47,184 nucleotides of DNA from a virus. Where the stretch lies: positions 1 to 47,184 of the IMG/VR virus record IMGVR_UViG_3300020057_000051; one strand, given 5' to 3'. Every line of letters begins with the position of its first letter. Within the stretch, counting starts at the first letter, position 1. The position numbers and the translations under genes are program-made. A model generated the notes under the pieces. It did not search any database. It was given only the letters and a program-made list of their open reading frames with translations, and had not been told where the DNA came from. Positions 8,174 to 14,278 of this stretch are shown here, piece by piece.

Positions 8174-8815
8174 TCACTTGCCATTCTCATACGCCCGCGT
8201 CGCCTCATCGAGCAATCGTCTACCTAGTCGTCCAGGTGCACCGCCCTTGAGAATTCTCGACGGGTCCTCTCGCCACTTCTGTCGAATCGCAGGTGTCGCG
8301 AAAGCCATGCCGACCTCCTCCGCGCGCGCTTCACGCTTTGTCCGTTCGGCGTACTTTGCGCCGCGCTCCACGCCACGATCGAGAAACGCGAACCGCAAGA
8401 CAGCACAGTGCATCCGACCCGCCTCCGTCGCACGAAGCCCGTCGACTCGCTTGTGAATCTCGACGGCCAACGCATGCTCCCGTGCGTGGTTGTCGACCGA
8501 ATCACTGCGCCCGTTTCGCGCGGATCCACTACGGACCGTGGGCTCTGTGGACGCGGCGTGTCCCTCGATCGCCGGCAGGAACCGCGCGAGCAGTGGCATG
8601 TCTATCTCGACGCTCCACTCCTTCGGCACTTCCCGCCTGTTGCGCTCCGGCTGCGGGTCCAGGCGCTTCGTCACGCTGGCGGTGCGTTGCGGAACAGGCA
8701 GCGTCTTGTGCTCGTCGGCGACGTAGTCAACGCCGCACAGTGCACACTGCGAGATCCGGTGGCGCCGCGCGACGCGAATGGCAGCGAGGCAGCCGGGGCA
8801 GTCGGGCGCGGTCAC
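8174..8815 (-). CDS. Zinc-ribbon protein, unknown function
   Basis: 213 residues from GTG 8815, coupled to the preceding gene by GTGA. The N-terminus has two cysteine pairs, CPGC (5-8 region) and CALC (23-26 region), forming a probable zinc ribbon. The rest is charged and largely helical, with SVEIDMPLLARFLPAIEG in the middle and an Arg-rich C-terminus (KKWREDPSRI-like region). A zinc ribbon near terminase genes could mean DNA binding, but no family is recognised. Confidence 0.6.
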   Translation of the reverse strand: MTAPDCPGCLAAIRVARRHRISQCALCGVDYVADEHKTLPVPQRTASVTKRLDPQPERNRREVPKEWSVEIDMPLLARFLPAIEGHAASTEPTVRSGSARNGRSDSVDNHAREHALAVEIHKRVDGLRATEAGRMHCAVLRFAFLDRGVERGAKYAERTKREARAEEVGMAFATPAIRQKWREDPSRILKGGAPGRLGRRLLDEATRAYENGK

Positions 8816-9342
8816 GACACACGCTCCTCCGCGCGCATAAGCACGACGTCGATCGCGGCAATCTCTGCGAGCACAAAGCGCACCTCGCCAGGCACGCGGA
8901 ACTCAAGCATCGTCGCGTGCTCGACGAGCCAGTCGCGAACAAGCACGAGCGCTTCGTGCAGTCGGTCTCGATCGGTGACTCGCGCGTCGCGCGCTTCGTC
9001 CGCCAGGCCGCGCGCAGTCGCAGCGTCGACGCTCTCGCGAATGCCGCGCTCCTCGAGGAACGAGTCGAAGCTCGAGCCGACGCATGTGCGCAATTTCTGC
9101 ACGCTCTCGCTGGCGCTATCCGCCTCGCCAGCGGCCTCCCGCGGCGCGCTCGCAGCGATAGCGGGCGCTGGCTCCGCTGGCACGGGCGCGGCCTCCTGGC
9201 GCGACTGCGTGGCTATCGCGGCGCTGCGTGCCTCCAGCTCGCGGACTCGGGCGAGTGCGGCGTCGCGCTCGGCGACCACGCGGCGGATCTCGCCGGCGAT
9301 GTACTCGGCTGGGTCCACTCGCCGCTGTTGAAGATCGATCAT
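8812..9342 (-). CDS. Coiled-coil protein, unknown function
   Basis: 176 residues from ATG 9342 (TGATG overlap with the membrane protein upstream). Residues about 15-42 form a charged coiled coil (EIRRVVAERDAALARVRELE). A Pro/Ala-rich linker follows (PVPAEPAPAIAASAP), then a helical C-terminal domain (RDRLHEALVLVRDWLVEHAT). Long readings starting further upstream run through the next gene and are rejected. It lies in the accessory block between rusA and terminase. Function not recognised. Confidence 0.55.
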   Translation of the reverse strand: MIDLQQRRVDPAEYIAGEIRRVVAERDAALARVRELEARSAAIATQSRQEAAPVPAEPAPAIAASAPREAAGEADSASESVQKLRTCVGSSFDSFLEERGIRESVDAATARGLADEARDARVTDRDRLHEALVLVRDWLVEHATMLEFRVPGEVRFVLAEIAAIDVVLMRAEERVS

Positions 9343-9575
9343 CACCACTTCCTCGCCAGCGCAAACATCGCCGAGAGCACGGCTCTGGTAGTCAAGCCGA
9401 TCGCAATGGCGGCGCACGTCTGCTGGTACGTCATCGCTTCCATGTGCAGCGCCTGCGCCATTGTGTTCCACACACAACACACGAGCGCAGCGACGACGGC
9501 CAAAACAGCAGCCACCGAGCAGAACACCACCGTCCACTCCAGCACTTCCCTGCCTAACGAAAAGTCTTCCATCAC
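9342..9575 (-). CDS. Small membrane protein
   Basis: 77 residues from GTG 9575, or 76 from ATG 9572. A strong hydrophobic segment (VVFCSVAAVLAVVAALVCCVW, about 16-36) predicts one transmembrane helix, and a second weaker one may lie at AAIAIGLTTRAVLSAMFA. The start overlaps the stop of a vestigial rusA 3' end (TGATG). A role in the membrane is likely; superinfection exclusion is a common task for such phage proteins, but nothing here shows it. Confidence 0.55.
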   Translation of the reverse strand: MMEDFSLGREVLEWTVVFCSVAAVLAVVAALVCCVWNTMAQALHMEAMTYQQTCAAIAIGLTTRAVLSAMFALARKW

Positions 9576-9655
9576 GCTCCTGCCTTCCGTTCAATCCGCA
9601 CACGCACGCCGAACACCGGCGCGATCTCTCTCGCGTATCGCCACTCCGCTTCGTC
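9572..9655 (-). pseudogene. Ghost of the rusA-like gene 3' end
   Basis: About 84 bases encode DEAEWRYAREIAPVFGVRV and the following RIERKAGA, then stop. This matches the last 27 codons of the intact rusA-like gene (DEAEWKYARELAPMFGVRV), whose corresponding DNA is 10192-10276, at roughly 80% identity. In frame upstream there is a stop after a few codons, so only the 3' end survives. Both copies are followed by TGATG and the start of a next gene. The two copies bracket the plus-strand XRE gene. Confidence 0.75.
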
Positions 9656-9744
9656 AGTCGGGGTTGCCGCTCATTGCCGCATGATCGCCACATCCGAAAA
9701 GATCTGGGCGGAGTACCTCCGCGAAACGGAGCATTGAGGGAGCC

Positions 9745-10047
9745 ATGGGACACAAGCGCTGGGCGGACATTAAGAAGGGCAAGCTCTCGCCAGAGCAGGA
9801 ACGCGAGGTCGACGAGGCCGTACGCCGCGAGTCCGTTTCGATCACGTTGCGCGAGCTGCGTGAGGCCGCAGGCAAGACGCAGGTTGAGACGGCGAAGATT
9901 GCCGAGATCACGCAAGCGGAGCTGTCGCGCTTCGAGGCGCGCGACGATCGAAAGATCTCGACGCTTCGACGCTTCGTTGAGGCCCTCGGCGGCCGGCTCG
10001 AGATCACGGCCGTGATGAACGGGAAGCGTGTCCTGTTGGAAGCCTGA
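9745..10047 (+). CDS. XRE-family HTH protein (HigA-antitoxin-like)
   Basis: 100 residues, ATG 9745 preceded by GAGGGAG. The HTH runs through LRELREAAGKTQVETAKIAE and ITQAELSRFEARDDRKIST (about 36-75), with the C-terminal FVEALGGRLEITAV seen in phage-derived antitoxin-like regulators. It points against its neighbours and sits between a rusA ghost and rusA, which marks it as inserted cargo. Such proteins usually pair with a HigB/RelE toxin encoded just upstream. None is intact here; only an 18-codon frame (9681-9737) precedes it. It could be an orphan antitoxin or regulator. Confidence 0.75.
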   Translation: MGHKRWADIKKGKLSPEQEREVDEAVRRESVSITLRELREAAGKTQVETAKIAEITQAELSRFEARDDRKISTLRRFVEALGGRLEITAVMNGKRVLLEA

Positions 10048-10049
10048 GT

Positions 10050-10193
10050 GCTAATGTGCAAATTCTGCACGCTCGCATTCGCGCCAAGATGGCCTGTCCG
10101 TGGCCGCGTCGGGCCGAGCGTGTCGATATAGCGCCACGCCTGCGAGCGCGCCTGCTTGGTGCCGTCCCGTGGCGGCGCGGCTATGCCGGCCAT
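10050..10193 (-). pseudogene. Truncated 5' part of a gene formerly downstream of rusA (possible winged-HTH protein)
   Basis: ATG 10193 overlaps the rusA stop (TGATG), and the frame begins MAGIAAPPRDGTKQARSQAW then RYIDTLGPTRP. The helix pattern ARSQAWRYIDTLGP looks like the start of a small winged helix-turn-helix. After about 48 codons the frame runs into the antisense of the inserted XRE gene and becomes Arg/Ser-rich. It therefore looks like a gene start cut off by the insertion. Confidence 0.45.
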
Positions 10194-10726
10194 CACGCTT
10201 CCGCCTTTCGCTCGATGCGCACGCGCACGCCGAACATCGGCGCTAGCTCTCGTGCGTACTTCCACTCCGCTTCGTCGTCGTCGCCGTCGTCGATGCCCGC
10301 GGCGCCTCGCGCGTTGGGCAGCCACTTCGCGATCGTGTCGCGGCAGAACTTCATCGATATGCACGCCGCATCGCTGTCCATGCGCTTCGGTCCCAGTCGC
10401 GTCATCGTGATCACGTACGTCGGTCGCAGCGCATCACGCACTTCGCGCGGCACCATCGCCGCGAGCACGCTCGATGTCGTCGACTTCTGCTCTTGCTTGC
10501 GATCGGTCAGCTTCCAGCGATTGCCGCGTACGTTCATCTCGCTGTACGTGCGCACCGGTAGATCAATCTCGAGCACGTAGCCGACGACGCCGCGCATGAG
10601 CCCGAGGAACGCGTCGCCCTCGGCAAACACCGGCGTGATGCGCGCAGCCTGCGGTAGCAGCGGCGTCTGCTTTCGCGGCTTGCGTGCGCGCTTCATCGAC
10701 GGCGCGAGCTTGCGTGCCGCGCTCAC
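10193..10726 (-). CDS. rusA: RusA-like Holliday junction resolvase (probable)
   Basis: 177 residues. RusA nucleases cut branched DNA made during phage replication and recombination. The core pattern is visible: VITMTRLGPKRMDSDAACIS, then KFCRDTIAKWL, then an IDDGDDDEAEWKY segment. The Asp pair in MDSD and the following Lys/Asp are the likely metal-binding and catalytic positions, equivalent to the D-x-D...K of RusA. A basic N-terminal extension (KLAPSMKRARKPRKQ) of about 25 residues is longer than usual. It is coupled to its upstream gene by ATGA. Confidence 0.65.
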   Translation of the reverse strand: MSAARKLAPSMKRARKPRKQTPLLPQAARITPVFAEGDAFLGLMRGVVGYVLEIDLPVRTYSEMNVRGNRWKLTDRKQEQKSTTSSVLAAMVPREVRDALRPTYVITMTRLGPKRMDSDAACISMKFCRDTIAKWLPNARGAAGIDDGDDDEAEWKYARELAPMFGVRVRIERKAEA

Positions 10727-10899
10727 GTGCTCACCCCGCTCCAGCGCATCGCGCCGTGGTTTCCTGGCGCGGATCGACGATGCGTGCCGTCGTGTCCAGG
10801 AGCCAGCTCACAGCGGCGTTCTTGCGTGGTCGGATGCAGCGACGGGTCTGTCTCTGGGCAGCGTTCACTCTTCTCCGCTGGCTTACTCTGCTGCGTCAC
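10723..10899 (-). CDS. Small protein with a Cys-His motif, unknown function
   Basis: 58 residues from GTG 10899, where a GAGG ribosome site is positioned; ATG 10953 would overlap dnaB by about 70 bases. The C-terminal half has CELAPGHDGTHRRSAPGNHG and ends in MRWSGV. The C....GH.G.H...W arrangement recurs in small proteins of GC-rich phages and may bind metal. It lies between dnaB and rusA and is coupled to rusA by ATGA. Function unknown. Confidence 0.55.
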   Translation of the reverse strand: MTQQSKPAEKSERCPETDPSLHPTTQERRCELAPGHDGTHRRSAPGNHGAMRWSGVST

Positions 10900-12253
10900 G
10901 GTCGGCCTCGCTCCAGTTGTGGTCGTACGGCGTTTCACTGCGTTGCTCTCCAATGTCCTCGAAGCGCGTCGACTCGCGCACGAAGCGCACGAGCGCGGTG
11001 TCGGTCGGCCCGTTCTTCTGCTTCGCGATGATGAACTCCGCGCTCAGCTGGTCGGCGTGTGGGTCGTACATCGCGTCGCGGTACATGAACGCGACCACGT
11101 CGGCGTCCTGCTCGATGCTTCCGCTGTCGCGCAGGTCTGAGATCTTCGGTCGGTGATCCTTCACGGTGCGTCCTTCCGGTCCGCGATTGAGCTGCGCGAG
11201 TGCGACGATTGGCACACCGAGTTCCTTCGCGAGCGCTTTGAGACCGCGCGAGATGCGTGCGACCTCTCGCTCACGCGAGGCGCTGTCGTCGCGGTCCGAG
11301 AGCATGAGCTGCAAGAAGTCGATCACGATGAGATCAAGCCCGTGCTTGAGCTTGTGTGCGCGTGCCTTGCGTCGCAGCGTCGCGCCCGATAGTTCGTAGC
11401 CATCGTCGAAGTGCAGCGGCAGCCGGAACAGCGATGCACCTGCGCGCGTCAGCCGATCGAACTCGCGCTGGTCGACGGTGCCCTTTTGCATCTTGGCAAC
11501 GTTGACGCTTGCGTTCATGCACAGCAGCCGATCGCCAAGGTCTTCCTCTTTCGTCTCGAGCGAGAAGAACAGCACGCTCTTGTTCGCGAGCGCGGCGTTC
11601 ACGCACCACCGCGTGACCATCGACGTCTTGCCGCTCGATGGGCGACCGCCGACGACGATGAGTTGCCCTGCTCGCATCGGGTTCAGCACGGCGTCGATCG
11701 CTTCGAATCCGGTGACAACGCCCGGCATCGATGCGCCGTCCATGCGTGCCTCGATGCGTGCGAACGCGCCTTCGACCATCGCGCTCACGTGCGTCGGGCC
11801 CTTCTCGCTCGAGCGCGACGACGCGACCATCGCGAGCTTCGCCGCGGAGTCCGCGAGCTTCTCGCCACGAGCGCCGCTTTGCGCTTCGGCGATGAGCCGA
11901 TGCGCATCGAGGATCACGCGACGTGCGATCGCAAGCTCTGCGATTAGCGCCGCGTGCCGTGCGACGTGCGCCGTCGTCGGGATCTCGTCGGTCAGGTCGC
12001 TGATCGCGCCTTGTCCGCCGACGCCCTCAAGCCTGCCGCGTGAGCGCAGTTCTGCGCCGAGGGTCACCGGGTCGACGGGCTCGCTGCGAGCGAAGAGCGC
12101 GGCCATCGCGGCGAACATGTGCGAGTGCGCCGCGTCGTGGAAGTCCGCGGCGGTGACTACGCCTTCGATCTCGACCCAGGCGGAGTTCTCGAGCAGCACC
12201 GCGGCGAGCACTGAGCGCTCCGCAGGGGCGTCGTGCGGAAGCGGACTAGCCAT
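10883..12253 (-). CDS. dnaB: Replicative DNA helicase, DnaB family
   Basis: 456 residues, the full family length. The N-terminal helical domain (MASPLPHDAPAERSVLAAVL) is followed by a linker and the RecA-like ATPase. Walker A is GGRPSSGKT at 202-210, Walker B is LIVIDFLQLML, and the arginine-finger region contains QDADVVAFMYRD. It would be the hexameric helicase loaded at the phage origin, probably by the initiator-like protein encoded just upstream, whose stop its start overlaps by 8 bases. Confidence 0.95.
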   Translation of the reverse strand: MASPLPHDAPAERSVLAAVLLENSAWVEIEGVVTAADFHDAAHSHMFAAMAALFARSEPVDPVTLGAELRSRGRLEGVGGQGAISDLTDEIPTTAHVARHAALIAELAIARRVILDAHRLIAEAQSGARGEKLADSAAKLAMVASSRSSEKGPTHVSAMVEGAFARIEARMDGASMPGVVTGFEAIDAVLNPMRAGQLIVVGGRPSSGKTSMVTRWCVNAALANKSVLFFSLETKEEDLGDRLLCMNASVNVAKMQKGTVDQREFDRLTRAGASLFRLPLHFDDGYELSGATLRRKARAHKLKHGLDLIVIDFLQLMLSDRDDSASREREVARISRGLKALAKELGVPIVALAQLNRGPEGRTVKDHRPKISDLRDSGSIEQDADVVAFMYRDAMYDPHADQLSAEFIIAKQKNGPTDTALVRFVRESTRFEDIGEQRSETPYDHNWSEADRDAAE

Positions 12254-13520
12254 TGGCTGCCCTCATGGCTTCGCGGGCCCTGCGGGCCTTGTCAGCGATG
12301 GCGGACCGGTCCTGCGCCGATGGCATCGCCGATGTGTTCGTGTGCACCGCGGCGATCTTTGGTCGAGCCTTTGCCTTCCACCCTCGCGCAGCTTCGAGCG
12401 ATCGGATCAGTCCGCGGGCTGCGATGCCTCCGCCGCCATCGTGCTTGCCCAGCAGCGTGCGCATGTTCCAGTCGCCGTCCCACCAGGTCGCTGCGCCGGC
12501 CTTGACGCATTCGCCAAGGGCAACGAAGTCGGCGAGTGCAAAGCCCTGTCCGGCAAGCGAGCGAAGCACTGCTGCCCACTCGCGTTCGTCCGTGCCGCCC
12601 ATGGCAACCGAGATTCCGCCGGCTGCTAGCGCGTCGCGGGCCGCCCAGTCGTCGATGGGTCCGCGAACGATCGGGCGCTCGACGGTGATCTCCCCGGCGT
12701 CGCTGTCGTCGGCCTTGCTCTCGTCGTCGCGCGCGTCGGATCCACTCCGATCCTCTCCGATCCCTTCGGATCCTATCCCACCAGGAGCCCTCGTCGAGGG
12801 CTCGTCGAGGGCTCGTCGAGGGCTCGGCGAGGGCTCGTCGAGGGCTCGTCGAGGGCTCGCGGGGGTCGCGCTACTTGACTCGTCCGGCCCGGGGCACTTC
12901 GGCTTTGAAGGCTTGTCTATGCGCTGGTGTTTGTTGAAGTTACGCAGCAGGCAGTCGTCGGCCTCGCTCTCGTCGTCGCGCGCGTCGGATCCACTCCGAT
13001 CCTCTCCGATCCCTTCGGATCCTATCCCACCAGGAGCCCTCGACGAGGGCTCCTCGAGGGCTCGTCGAGGGCTCGGCGAGGGCTCGTCGAGGGCTCGTCG
13101 AGGGCTCGTCGAGGGCTCGGCGAGGGCTCGTCGAGGGCTCGTCGAGGGCTCGTCGAGGGTCGCGCTACTTGACTCGTCCGGCCCGGGGCACTTCGGCTTT
13201 GAAGGCTTGTCTATGCGCTGGTGTTTGTTGAAGTTACGCAGCAGGCAGTAATCCTGACCGCGAACCGTGTAAAACTGGACGACGTTGGCTTCGATGAGTT
13301 CGCGCAGCGCCATCGCGACTCGGTCCCGGGTGTTTGTTGACCCGTCTGGGGCGCCCCAGAATACCTGGCCCATGAGGTACCGAGTGTCAGCGCGGAGCCG
13401 TCCTGAGTCGTCCGCGAGGAGGATCATTCCAGTAAACAGCCTGAACGCCCCGTCGGACAATTCGGCAATGCGGGCATCCTCGAGCATCTCTGGCTTGATC
13501 GATCGAATGCGGCCGCTCAC
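12246..13520 (-). CDS. Replication initiator-like protein with internal duplicated repeat region (phage O-like)
   Basis: 424 residues. The N-terminus (RIRSIKPEMLEDARIAELSD, then RLFTGMILLADDSGRLRAD) is the winged-helix region typical of phage replication and DnaD-like proteins. Residues about 112-235 are two copies of one segment (CLLRNFNKHQRIDKPSKPKC ... IGSEGIGEDRSGSDARDD), each containing Pro/Arg/Ser-rich 11-residue repeats such as LDEPSTSPRRA. The C-terminal domain (AARDALAAGGISVAMGGTDE...WWDGDWNMRTLL) probably contacts DnaB. The position directly before dnaB supports a role in initiation. The in-frame duplication is unusual and described separately. Confidence 0.7.
   Translation of the reverse strand: MSGRIRSIKPEMLEDARIAELSDGAFRLFTGMILLADDSGRLRADTRYLMGQVFWGAPDGSTNTRDRVAMALRELIEANVVQFYTVRGQDYCLLRNFNKHQRIDKPSKPKCPGPDESSSATLDEPSTSPRRALAEPSTSPRRALDEPSPSPRRALEEPSSRAPGGIGSEGIGEDRSGSDARDDESEADDCLLRNFNKHQRIDKPSKPKCPGPDESSSATPASPRRALDEPSPSPRRALDEPSTRAPGGIGSEGIGEDRSGSDARDDESKADDSDAGEITVERPIVRGPIDDWAARDALAAGGISVAMGGTDEREWAAVLRSLAGQGFALADFVALGECVKAGAATWWDGDWNMRTLLGKHDGGGGIAARGLIRSLEAARGWKAKARPKIAAVHTNTSAMPSAQDRSAIADKARRAREAMRAANG
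12705..12953. repeat. Large direct repeat, copy 1 (249 bp)
   Basis: The segment begins GTCGTCGGCCT, passes through the shared GTCGGATCCACTCCGATCC block and an 11-bp array, and ends TACGCAGCAGGC. It is followed at once by a second, longer copy (12954-13249). Outside the arrays the copies are almost identical. Both lie in frame in the initiator-like gene. Confidence 0.9.
12793..12858. repeat. Tandem 11-bp repeat array 1 (6 units)
   Basis: Six head-to-tail copies of GTCGAGGGCTC, one with GG in place of GT at its start (12826-12836). Because 11 is not a multiple of 3, three units encode one 11-residue protein repeat on the minus strand. The period is close to one turn of B-DNA. Candidate initiator-binding iterons or simply an expanded minisatellite. 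Confidence 0.85.
12954..13249. repeat. Large direct repeat, copy 2 (296 bp)
   Basis: Second copy of the segment at 12705-12953. It is longer by four 11-bp units plus one base (45 bases, 15 codons), which keeps the reading frame. The shared 3' block contains CTTGACTCGTCCGGCCCGGG and ends GCAGCAGGCAGT. Confidence 0.9.
13042..13151. repeat. Tandem 11-bp repeat array 2 (10 units plus a partial)
   Basis: Ten copies of GTCGAGGGCTC with variants GACGAGGGCTC and CTCGAGGGCTC at the left edge and two GGCGAGGGCTC units (13075-13085 and 13119-13129), then a partial unit. The GG variants sit four units apart, which suggests expansion by duplication of multi-unit blocks. Confidence 0.85.
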
Positions 13521-14278
13521 AAAGCACCTCCAACGATGGACCGCAGGGCAATGCGCAAGCGCTCGACCTGTTGCCGATTAAGTTTCGAAGCTAGCCGCAC
13601 GATCTGCGCGACGGGATCAGATTTCTGATCAAGCATCTCGCGCACACGTTCGTTCACCTCGCGCTGCACTCGCGGCTTCTCAAGCTCCATTGCTGGCCGC
13701 GTCGTGGAACGCACCGCCTCGGTCACTTCTGCGATCCGCGCCGCCTGCTCGGGCGATGGACGGTCAGGGCCCAGCTTCGCCGCGACCTTCTGCCCAATGA
13801 GCCCGTCGCGATACAGCTGCTGAATCGGCTGTGGTGCGCGGAGGATTGCGCGGAGCAAAGGAGCGGTGTGATCACGTGTAAACTCCGTCGACTCGGTAGA
13901 CGTTGTTTTGTTCCCTCTGCCTGGCCCCGCCTTTGGTTCCTGCGCTGGCCTCACCGTCTCCAGCTGCACCGCGCGTTTGCCGTGAAGGGCTTCGAGGTAC
14001 GGGACAATCTCGGTGTATGGGCGGCCAAGGCCCCACGGCTCTGCGGCCTCGCAGAATTCCTCGAAGGTCTTGAACCGTCCGCCGTCCTGGCGGTTCATTA
14101 GCGTCCACGCGCGGTGCTCCTGGCAAAGGCGGACGTAACCCTCGAAGCGCTCTGGCGCCTTTGGGAGATTTTTCACAATCGACTGCATCTCGAGGCGCAC
14201 CCGCTGTGCCCACACCTCCGTACCAATTGGTGCGTTGACGACTTCGCCGCCTGGATCCGAGAATGCCCTGGCGTTCAT
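13517..14278 (-). CDS. Probable DNA-binding replication accessory protein, unknown family
   Basis: 253 residues, start ATG 14278 coupled to the helicase gene upstream (ATGA), stop overlapping the initiator-like gene. Residues about 45-110 contain aromatic, helical sequence (RFKTFEEFCEAAEPWGLGRP, then YLEALHGK). The second half has HTH-like helices (IQQLYRDGLIGQKVAAKLGP then SPEQAARIAEVTEAV), in the style of ParB/KorB-like helix pairs. The C-terminus is basic and helical. Its place between helicase and initiator suggests a role in replication initiation; the family is not established. Confidence 0.55.
   Translation of the reverse strand: MNARAFSDPGGEVVNAPIGTEVWAQRVRLEMQSIVKNLPKAPERFEGYVRLCQEHRAWTLMNRQDGGRFKTFEEFCEAAEPWGLGRPYTEIVPYLEALHGKRAVQLETVRPAQEPKAGPGRGNKTTSTESTEFTRDHTAPLLRAILRAPQPIQQLYRDGLIGQKVAAKLGPDRPSPEQAARIAEVTEAVRSTTRPAMELEKPRVQREVNERVREMLDQKSDPVAQIVRLASKLNRQQVERLRIALRSIVGGAL

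Noticed and set aside
8293-9684. 463-codon plus-strand frame
   Set aside because: Antisense to two coupled minus-strand genes; Arg/Ser/Thr-rich shadow.
9681-9737. Toxin gene fragment before the XRE gene
   Set aside because: The 18-codon frame (MIATSEKIWAEYLRETEH) is too short to assign to a RelE/HigB toxin, and upstream codons lack any toxin motif.
12793-13151. CRISPR array
   Set aside because: Units are 11 bp and contiguous with no spacers, and lie in frame within a coding gene; this is a minisatellite or iteron array.
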